Source of the DNA: Cycas panzhihuaensis
Taxonomy: Eukaryota; Cycadophyta
DNA length: 64,000 nt
Assembly (NCBI GenBank): GCA_023213395.1
Contig: CM041465.1
Span: 148,559,741 to 148,623,740, forward strand
Direction: 5' to 3'
The notes under the pieces are model-generated. The model saw nothing but the letters and a program-made list of their open reading frames with translations. It was not told where the DNA came from and did no database searches. Positions 56,203 to 64,000 of the stretch are shown piece by piece. Numbering within the stretch: position 1 is the stretch's first letter; every line of letters begins with the position of its first letter. Both the position numbers and the translations under genes were made by a program.

Positions 56203-56695
56203 ATTACTCTTGAAGAAAAGTGGTTTGGTAAGAAATCAAATGTTTCAAATTCAAGAATTTTTGGTTGTGAATGTTGGGTGCATGTTCTTGATGAAAAGAG
56301 GAAAAAAATTGAAACTAAGACACAAATGCAATTTGTTTGTCATAGTGAGGTATTTAGGGCATATAGTTCATTTGATCCTTCCTTGCAAGATGTCATTGTT
56401 GAAAGCAATGCAAAGTTTGATGAGAAGTCCTCTCCCTCTTCTCTTAATTCTATGAACCTCATATTGATTTGGTGCTTCTAGATGTTGTTGACACTCTTCC
56501 ACCTATTATTATTTCTAATAATGAGATTGTTGGTGAGACTCGAGAAAGAGCAACTCTTACTTTTGGAGTTAGTGAATCAAGTATAAGTAGGACATTAGTA
56601 GTTTGGTAAGAAAAACTATTGAGGCTTGTTGGTTTAGATGCGGGTGATCCTTTAGATATGAGAAAGACACAATCACAGTATGCTCTTATGGCAAG
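56203..56695 (+). pseudogene. C2 integrase C-terminal part
   Basis: The translation reads LEEKWFGKKSNVSNSRIFGC and WVHVLDEKRKKIETKTQMQF, the standard copia integrase C-terminal motif, then a Ser-rich linker towards RT ending TQSQYALMAS at 56695. It joins the half at 44141-45088 once TRIM2 and E are removed. A frameshift occurs near 56460. Confidence 0.87.
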
Positions 56696-57185
56696 TGTAG
56701 CAGGCCCAATAGAAAAAACAATAGATAGAAGCAATATTTCCAACAGATAATGAAATAGTTACAATCATTCACCATCGATAATATTTCTCCAGATAACATT
56801 GATTCAACAGAGATATATATCATTTATACATTGATAACAACAATACATGTAAATAAGGAATAATAATAACAAAATAATAGCGCTTGATACAATTGTTCAA
56901 CAATAGTAACCCTCTTCGAGGTGGGCATGATCCTCTAAGTACAAGGCCCTAATGGCATGAGGCCATTATATCCATATAATATAATTCTCTAAGAATGTCT
57001 TATAGATGAGGAAGGCTTTTCTATTTATAGCCTTCAAAGCTACAACTTATATTTTCCCTCCAAAAAACTAACTTTAAAATAAAATATAAATAAATGATTC
57101 TTGCTTTAATTCTCCTAAAACTTGATTTCATAATAATAATTTCTCTTATAAAACTGACTTAATTTTTTATTTTGAGAACGCTACA
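56696..57185 (-). repeat. D 3' LTR (left copy)
   Basis: 490 bp. It carries CTATTTATAG (57021-57030), the TATA region in minus orientation, and CCCTCTTCGAGGTGGG (56909-56924), also seen in the LTRs of G1 and GX. Confidence 0.9.
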
Positions 57186-58200
57186 ATTCTCCTCCCCTTA
57201 AAAATGATGCTTCACCCTTGAAGTATCGAGAATTGCTTGTAGCTTGGTCTAATCTTCTAGCCACCGCCTGCTAGATCTTGTATGTCATAAAGACTTGGCT
57301 CAATCTTGCATCTTTTATGGAACTTTGCTGGTAGGTGTCTTGAATTTGTCGATGTTTGTTCTTGAGGCCAGATACATGTTGTATCTTGTTATGTATGAGA
57401 AGGATCCTGGGACCTGTGAGGTGCCTTAGATATGTCATCCTGGTCTTGCCTTGTGTTTGCACATTTTGTTTTCAGATGAAATGCTCTATGGAAGTAGAAG
57501 TGAGGATTTTGTGAAAAGAATTGATCGTAAGGGTCATGGATTGATGATTGCTTATCATGAAAAGGAAAAGAAGAGGTGGGATTATGAATTGAGATTAGGC
57601 ATAGCTTTGAAGGCATAGGAAGAAAGGATGAATTTTGGAATTTGCCTTGGATGGAGATGAGAATTTATGTGGGTTTTGTTGGACCACAATAATTCTTAGG
57701 AAAGAAAGATGGATGAGAGATTAGTGATAGATGTTCTTTATGATAAAAAGACTTTAATACATGTTTAGAAATGGTATTCGGACAAAATGAAAGATTTAAT
57801 GGAAAAAAACAATATTGGTAGTGTGAAAGTGGCTAGGATTGGGAAGGAGGAGGCGAGGTTCTATAGGGGGTAATCTTGAGTGATGAAACTTGATGAATGG
57901 ATTAAAGTTGTAGAATATCCAGTTGAGGATGGCTTGTAGGGGGTGAAGGAATACCTAAGTAAAAATTAAGCTAGGATTGTAAAGGGGAATTGGGATTTGT
58001 CCAACGAGAAAACTAGAGTTGAGGGGACTGGATTATGACTAACTATGGGATGGAGAAAAGAGGGCTTTTCTATTGTTGTTGAACTTCGAAAAGAGATACA
58101 ACAGATTAAATTACTAAACGAAATGTGCATGTGTAACACTAGATCAATGAGTACCTTGCATGAAGTTTGTTGAAATTCTTCTTCAAAATTTTGTTGTTTT
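57186..58200 (-). other. D 3' interior conserved with E
   Basis: Minus-strand sequence collinear with 46900-47997 of E. Shared blocks include CTGAAAACAAAATGTGCAAA (57474 down to 57455), GATACAACATGT near 57385 and an ACACATG-CATTT block near 58120. Two short frames (57616-57389, 57462-57271) are open but overlap, so coding status is uncertain. Confidence 0.55.
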
Positions 58201-59110
58201 TTCACTTGTTCTTCTATGTCTTCGTGCTGCTTTCGTGTAACTTCATCTTGAGTCTCTTCTTTGGTCTTGATTTGAGACTCTTCTATCATATGTGCCTACT
58301 TCGAGTCTTCTGTGTAGTTGTGTTGTTCCCTCTAGATTGGTTCTTGTTCTAGCTCTTGCAAAATATTTGCTTCTTCTTCTATTTCTGCCAATTCGTCTAG
58401 TAATTTTAATGCTTCGATGTCCTCACAAACGACTTGGATACATGCAGATCAAAACCAATACCAATTGGAGAATATAGATGCTTCTACAGACCAATTTATA
58501 AACCAATCAAGAGTACTTCCTTTTAGGAAGCATTTAACAATAGCCCATACTCTTCGATTTTTGTATCTCATGTGTATTCACAATAGACCTTGAGGTTTTA
58601 TACCCAATGCGACATATTTTCCTCATTATTCAGATTTAAAAAATCAGTCTCGAATTTTCTTTTTAGTATCTGAGCTAGAAGTGTGCTCCCTAGTTCTCGA
58701 GTTTTCCTTGCAAATTTCTGTTTATCGACATAGTGAAAAATGACTCGTGTCCATTTGTTTTCAGAATACTCTTGTATCACCCTTTTTAAGAATGGCCACT
58801 TAGAGTACTTTGAATACTTATAGTCATTGCAAAACCCTCTGAACCATCTAATTGCGTCTCCACTTAAATGCTGGGATGCAAACCAAACCTATTCTCCTTC
58901 TAGCATCTAGTGAATGTCAAATTAAGTGTCCATCATCCTTGTCCATTTTGACACCTTAATTTCTTCATTAAGACCCCATTTTTCCAATGAGATCTGTACT
59001 TTGTTAGCCATCTCAAATGGTTCAAATAAACACCTTTATGTAGTTGAGAGTACTCAAATTTCTTGGTCAACAAGGGCCATCACTTCAAAGATTAAAATCT
59101 TTATCATCCA
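58201..59110 (-). pseudogene. D gag-like relic
   Basis: On the minus strand: a SLEKWGLNEEIKVSKWTRMM-like start near 58950-59010, then LSGDAIRWFRGFCNDYKYSK (Retrotrans_gag-like) and an open stretch 58780-58598 (MIQEYSENKWTRVIFHYVDK). After that comes a highly charged EEQVKKQQNFEEEFQQ tail near 58175-58260 resembling a coiled coil. Stops occur between blocks. No zinc knuckle or enzyme domain follows. Confidence 0.65.
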
Positions 59111-60312
59111 CTAGTCTAAACTATCACATCTGACCACTTGTAATGATCATTTTTGAACCAAGAATGCAACAATTTAGACAACATTTCAATTTGGTACCTG
59201 TAGTTCGAGTTATAGATGAAAACGTTCAAGTACCCTTTTTAGAAAGATAAAATGAAAAAAATAAAAGAGAAATTAACCCTCTTGAGTGCTAGCCCTTGGT
59301 CACCTGAGATCATTATGTGAGCGCCTGTTACTTGACAAGGGGCAGACTCCAACAAAATTTTAAAAATGGTTAAATTTACCAAGCTTTCTATATATATATA
59401 TATATATATATATTCCTAAGTTTCATAATGCTCCTCCGTTTGTGCATTTTGAGTCTCCTGTGAAATTGATATACGTGCGACTAATGTCATACATCCGGTT
59501 AGGTTTGCCTTTGCCTCGTTGAACTGGAGATAGGAGATATATCCCTCTTTCGCATTTACATTCCACATGGGGACTAACATCAAACTTTTGCTTTTGTATT
59601 GTTGTGTGGGGATTATCCGCTTGTCGTTGCATAGCTAGGGCCATTGCGCCCTACTTATCAAGTTGCCCTCACAAAACTTCTTGCAAACTAATCTATAGGT
59701 TGCTTTCTCCACAAAAAATTGTGACATCAACAATTTCATCTATGTCTAGAATTTGATTTACTGACTGAGATATACTCGTTCCAACTGATCTGGTTCCCTC
59801 TTCAATCTAGTCACAACTATGTCACCTTTGCCTTTTCTTATTGATCATAGAATCTTCCTGTTAGCTTCATGCTTCATCTTGCCACGGACATTACAGAATA
59901 TTCACTTGGTGATTTAGCGTGTTTGGTTGTTCGTTCGCCAAAGACGATAAGTGAATATCCGTTAGTACTGCCACCGTGGTAGGAATGTTCCTCACTATTT
60001 AACTTTGCGCAGTCTGCTACTCAAATGCTATGGGTACTCCAGAGATGGATGGATTTCAGATGGTGCCTCAAGGGAGACGGAACACAATAAGTGACCTCAT
60101 GGGCGAATTGCTTCTCATAGTGATTATGCATACACCTACTAATGCGTTACGCCTACTCCTTAGGAAGCGCGAAAGGTTGTGCCACAGATTTAAGATTGCT
60201 CAACTAGCCACACTCTCCACCTTGCTTAACTGTAGATGCCACTTGATTTGCTTTGGCTTTATGACAAACCCTAATACAAGGCTCTGATTTAATTCCCAAC
60301 TATGAACATGCA
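59111..60312 (-). other. D leader with (TA)n run
   Basis: No conserved ORF. A (TA)12 microsatellite lies at 59389-59413. The segment 59420-59640 contains a short open minus-strand frame of unknown meaning (59644-59423). The rest is AT-rich, ending at the primer-binding site. Confidence 0.55.
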
Positions 60313-60326
60313 GCTCTGATACCAAT

Positions 60327-60909
60327 TATAGCGGGCCCAATAGCAAAAACAACAGACAGAAGCAATATTTCCAACAGATAATAGAATATTTATAGTCATT
60401 CATCATCAATAATATTTCTCCAGATAATAATGCTAGTAGATTATAATAGTACTTCCCAATATTTTCATACATTCACGGCAGATAGAGTATAAATTAGAGC
60501 AACAAACTCTCATAAAACATGCTGTAGCAGAGATATATATCATTCATACATTCATAACAACAACATATGTAAATAAGGAATAATAATAACAGAATAATAG
60601 CACTCGATACAATTGTCTAGCAGCAACAACCCTCTTCGAGGCAGGTGCGATCCTCCAACAAGCACAAGGCCCTACTGGTGCGATGCCATTATACCCATAT
60701 AACAAAATTCTCCAAGAATGTGTTACAAATGTGGAAGACTCTTCTATATATAGCCTTAAAAAAACCCAACTCATATTTTCCCTCCAAAAAACTAACTTCA
60801 AAATAGAATATAAATAAATGATTCTTCCTTTAATTATCCTAAAAACCGACTTCATAATAATAATTTCTCTTATATAATCGACTTCCTTTTTTATTTTGGG
60901 AACACTACC
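60327..60909 (-). repeat. D 5' LTR (right copy)
   Basis: 583 bp, the longer copy. It has CTATATATAG (60743-60752) as the TATA region (minus orientation) and the extra ~95-bp block absent from the left LTR, so the deletion occurred after insertion or during reverse transcription. Confidence 0.9.
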
Positions 60910-62440
60910 ACAAGTGTGTTGGACGCAATAGATCCTCCTTATGATGAAGCAAAAATTAAGCTAGAATGGGAAAAAGCTATGGAAGATGAAAATAGTTCAT
61001 TAATGAAAAACAACACATGGTCTTTCATTCCTTTGCCACATGGTAAGAATCTTGTTGGTTGTAAATGGATCTATAAATCAAAATTCACTGTTGATGACGA
61101 AGTTGAAAAATGTAAGGCTCAATTGGTTGCTAAAGAATTTTCACTAGAAAAAGGTATAGATTACATATATACATTTGCTCTAGTTGCTAAAATGAACACC
61201 ATTCACATTATTATTTGACTTTGTTCATCTTTTGATTGGGAAATATTTCAGATGAATGCTAAAAGTGTTTTTTTTTTAATGTTCACTTTTATGAGGAAAT
61301 TTATATGCAAGAACCTTTTGGTTTTGTTTTTGGTGAAAATTTAGTTTGCAAGTTGAACAAGCCTTTATATGGTCTAAACCAAGCTCCAAAAGCATCATAT
61401 GATAATATTGATAGACATTTTTTGAAGAATGGTTTCTCAAGATGTAGATTAGATCCTAATCTATATGTTGACTTTATAAAAGATGATGTGATCATCATAG
61501 TTCTCTATGTGGATTATTTGATTCTCATAGGTAGCAACGTTGTTTTGAATAATGAGTTGAAAAAAAATCTAAAGCAAACATTTGAGATGTTAGATTTAGA
61601 TACACTACATTATTTCCTTGGATTGCAAGTTTAAAATCTCCATGATGGATACTTCATATATCAAACAAAATGCACTTTGAAATTATTGAAAAAATTCAAA
61701 ATGAATGATTATAAACCATGTGAAACACCATTACAATCCAGAGTTAAGTTATTTAAAGAGTATAGTTCTCCACTAGTTGATGCTACTCTTTATAGACAAC
61801 TTACTGGAAGCTTGATTTATTTAACTCATACTAGGCCTGATATATTATTTGTTGTTGGTTTGATTTCCAAATTCATGCATGACCCACATGAAAGGCATTA
61901 GAAAGTAGTTAAAAGAATTTTAAGATATCTGAAGGGTACTCCAAATTATGGTATTTTTTATGTAAATAGATCTTCTTTATCACTCATTAGTTATATTGAT
62001 TTAGATTGGGCAGTTGATACAGTGTATAATAGCTAAGCAATGGCCCAATTACTTGGTCAAGCAAGAAGTCGAGCGCAACTTCTCTTTGTGCATGTTAAGT
62101 TGAATATAGGGCAACAAAAGTAGTAGTTTAGGTTTGATAATACTCAGGAGATCTTGGATTAAAGTAGGATGAACCTGCAAAGTTGAGATGTGATAATCAA
62201 AGTGGAATTCAACTAGCAAAAAATCTTGTTTATCATTCCAATTCCAAACGTATTAATCTTGATATTTATTATATTCAAGAATTCGTTATAGATGGTACAA
62301 TTTCTTTGGAATATTGTCCTAAGCAGATCAAGCTGCACATATCTTCACCAAATCCTTAATTGAAGTAAAATTTGTTCATCTTCAAAGTTTGCTAGGTATG
62401 AAGGAAGTTATCTCAAAAAGGGAACATTGATGTAATCCTT
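60910..62440 (+). pseudogene. C2 reverse transcriptase and RNaseH
   Basis: LEWEKAMEDENSSLMKNNTW, LVGCKWIYKSKFTVDDEVEK and KAQLVAKEF (60970-61140) are followed by stops. FGENLVCKLNKPLYGLNQAP and NGFSRCRLDPNLYVDF come next, then the active site YVDY (61506-61517), where YVDD has lost its second catalytic aspartate. TLYRQLTGSLIYLTHTRPDI and LRYLKGTPNYGIF-like blocks lead to RNaseH pieces (KLRCDNQSGIQLAKNLVYH-like, 62180-62235) and a DQAAHIFTKSLIEVKF-like end near 62325-62370. Many stops. Confidence 0.88.
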
Positions 62441-62697
62441 CATGTATATGTTCCCTAGTCAAGATTAAGGGGGCAGTGTTGAGGGAACCTCATCTAAAAG
62501 GTTCACCTAGCACATATATCTTATTGGTTGTTTAGAGTGTGATAAGATATATGTGTTAGGTTCCCTCTTTGGAGGGAACCTCATCTAAAAGAGGGGAGCT
62601 TTTCCAAGTGTTATCTTACCAATTTTACTTCATACTTTGATCAATACTTCCATTTATTTCATTTACAATTGCTGTAAATACTTCAATAGTCTCTACA
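62441..62697 (+). repeat. C2 polypurine tract and 3' LTR
   Basis: A purine run AAGGGGGCAG (62467-62476) abuts TGTTGAGGGAACC (62477), and the LTR probably ends CTCTACA at 62697 (221 bp). It holds a long hairpin (arms 62506-62524 and 62542-62560, 18 of 19 paired). It also holds a doubled 20-mer GAGGGAACCTCATCTAAAAG (62481-62500, 62572-62591). A primer-site-like TAGTATTAGAGC (62702-62713) follows the LTR, unexpected at a 3' end. Confidence 0.7.
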
Positions 62698-62713
62698 TTT
62701 CTAGTATTAGAGC

Positions 62714-64000
62714 TACATTTATGTATTTTGTTCTATTTTTGCTCTATTTCTTCCGAAAGGACTATGTAGGCTTGCCACAAGTGGTATCAGAGCTTCGTTA
62801 GAAGTTATCTTGAGGAGAAATTTTGCTAGTTAGCAAGGAAAAGGAAGGGAAAAGAGCAAGGTTGGGTTAGAAGAAGTTTTCACATGAGGGAAAGACTAGC
62901 ATAAATTCTCCCTAGAACGGAACTAAGATCAGGGAGAACTCTTCCACCTAACAAAATGGTGGACCAACCATCATAAACATAGTAGATGTGTCAAATCACA
63001 TTGACACACTCACCAATCAGATAACTAAGATCAACAACACTTTAGACTAGATTAGAAGGGATGTGCAACAACTCACGACCATAGTCATGGGGAGACCAAA
63101 GGATATAGGCCCATCTGACTATCAAAAGTCGGAGGAAAACACAAAAGAAGAAGAGGAGGTAGGGAGAGAAGATAAATTCTAGAGATAATTCAACATAGGA
63201 TTCTGGGAATATAGAGAGCAAAGGGACTTCCAACAGAGGAACCAAAAGAGTTGGGAGCCAAACTGTGGCCTCAGAGGGACAAAGTTTTCATTGGAGAAAT
63301 TGATCCAGACAAATCGAGGGACATTCAAAGTTGGATATTACAGATGGAGACCTACTTCTAGGTCTATGATGTACCAAACAGAGACAAAGCTTTATTCGCC
63401 TCACTTCGGTTGTGTGGAAAGGCCCACCAATGGTTCCAGTGGTAGAGGAAGGTCCACACGGATATTTCTATCGATCCATGGGGATCCCTCACAGTAGGAT
63501 TGATAGATCGATATGAAGACTCATGGAACACAGATTATTTCTCCTAGTTAACCACATTGCAACAGATGGGATTCGTTCAAGCGTACACGAAACAATTCCT
63601 TGGGGGACTCAAGGGATCCATTAAATACTGCATAAAGACAATGGGGGCCTCAAACATAAGAGATGCCATCCGACATGCAAGGAATATTGAAGTAGAATAT
63701 AGAGAAGGTAGGCCTAATTACGCTCAAAGAAATGACCCACTCGTCTACCAGAACTCTAATTGGACCAGGTTAGGAACAAAAGTAGATCCCCCACTCATAG
63801 GAAGAAGCCCAAACGAAGCAAGTAGAGTATCAAGAGACGAACGCTTTAAGAGAGGCATGTGCTTTAAATGCAAAGGGAAATGGAATAAAGACCATCACTA
63901 CTCATCAAAGAAAATGCTTATGATTCAAAATGACAAAGGAGAAGATCAAGAACAAGAAAAGATTCTAGAAGGAGATGAGGAGGCCAAAGTGGTGGAACTT
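62714..64000 (+). mobile_element. G4: gypsy element start (LTR end, primer site, gag), runs off the window
   Basis: An LTR end TTGCCACA (to 62779) is followed after AG by a perfect primer-binding site TGGTATCAGAGC (62782-62793). The gag that follows is gypsy, not copia, so this is a separate element. Its LTR start is not identified, because C2 LTR sequence lies directly upstream. Pol would lie beyond 64000. Confidence 0.75.
62950..64000 (+). pseudogene. G4 gag
   Basis: An N-terminal coiled-coil-like NHIDTLTNQITKINNTLD (near 62995-63050) precedes DPDKSRDIQSWILQMETYF (63303-63358), WGSLTVGLIDRYEDSWNTDY, GFVQAYTKQF and KYCIKTMGASNIRDAIRHAR. A knuckle-like CFKCKGKWNKDHHY (63861-63902) has lost its last cysteine. 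About 20 residues expected between YTKQF and the LKGSIKYCIK block, present in G1 and GX, are missing near 63600. Stops at 63360 and 63447 confirm decay. It matches the gag of G1 and GX. Confidence 0.85.

Larger units (their letters stand above)
56691..60914 (-). mobile_element. D: gag-only LTR element related to E, inserted in C2
   Basis: LTRs 56696-57185 (490 bp) and 60327-60909 (583 bp) run TGTAGC/TATAGC to CTACA/CTACC on the plus strand. The left copy lacks about 95 bp present in the right (near 60432-60530). Flanks are GCAAG and ACAAG, and C2 coding resumes exactly across them. The primer-binding site GCTCTGATACCA (60313-60324) and purine tract (57186-57200 on the minus strand) are intact. 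The 3.1-kb interior has a gag-like relic and no RT or integrase. LTR landmarks (TATA box, CATTTGTAA, GGGCCTTGTGC) and the interior align with E. Confidence 0.88.
43361..62697 (+). mobile_element. C2: Ty1/copia element, 5' end lost, split by three insertions
   Basis: Gag (from mid-domain), protease and integrase lie at 43361-45088, integrase C-terminus at 56203-56690, RT-RNaseH at 60910-62400, then a polypurine tract and 3' LTR (62477-62697). TRIM2, E (with C3 inside) and D interrupt it. Removing D restores the codon run ALMAS-VLDAIDPPYDEA exactly. The 5' LTR and gag start are absent, since GX abuts at 43360. All domains carry stops. It is the oldest layer in this half of the window. Confidence 0.88.

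Noticed and set aside
59389-59413. (TA)n run as an origin or regulatory site
   Set aside because: An ordinary microsatellite inside a retroelement leader, with nothing else to support function.

Overview
This 64 kb window looks like intergenic heterochromatin from a seed plant with a large, repeat-filled genome. No intact host gene, tRNA, rRNA or CRISPR array was found. Almost everything recognisable is a plant transposable element: Ty1/copia and Ty3/gypsy LTR retrotransposons, several small non-autonomous LTR elements, two TRIM-like miniatures and one internally deleted hAT transposase. The AT-rich background, heavily decayed ORFs and deep nesting would suit a conifer or another large genome, but the taxon is inferred. 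All boundaries, mismatch counts and domain calls were read by eye.

Layout. 1-4440: unassigned AT-rich DNA, small repeats, a gypsy-type LTR (1878-2329) and a minus-strand gypsy RNaseH-integrase relic. 4440-12590: an LTR-like G-rich relic interrupted by complete copia element C1 (4809-12398; 556-bp LTRs; TSD GATAT). 12590-17060: decayed minus-strand gypsy G3 (gag and RT/RNaseH parts) separated by a hAT relic. 17535-22668: minus-strand chromovirus-like gypsy G1, which lacks the integrase catalytic core. 23190-25899 plus 30092-30745: gypsy G2, split inside its reverse transcriptase by T (25900-30091), a gag-only LTR element. 30746-43360: gypsy GX, whose left LTR is split by gypsy GB (30814-37480), itself carrying a 323-bp TRIM (31338-31660). 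43361-62697: copia C2 (plus strand), interrupted by TRIM2 (45089-45390), by gag-only element E (45394-56202, which holds young copia C3 at 48239-56037 in its 3' LTR), and by gag-only element D (56696-60909). 62700-64000: the LTR end, primer-binding site and gag of gypsy G4, running off the window.

How the parts relate. C1, C3, G1, GX and GB are decayed copies of autonomous designs (gag, protease, RT, RNaseH, integrase). T, E, D and the TRIMs keep only LTRs, primer-binding site, polypurine tract and at most a gag-like ORF, so they would have needed proteins supplied by other elements. E and D are divergent members of one superfamily. The nesting gives a relative order of insertion: C3 is younger than E, which is younger than C2; the TRIM is younger than GB, which is younger than GX. 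C3 has the most similar LTR pair (5 differences in 367 bp by hand count), yet its ORFs are badly broken.
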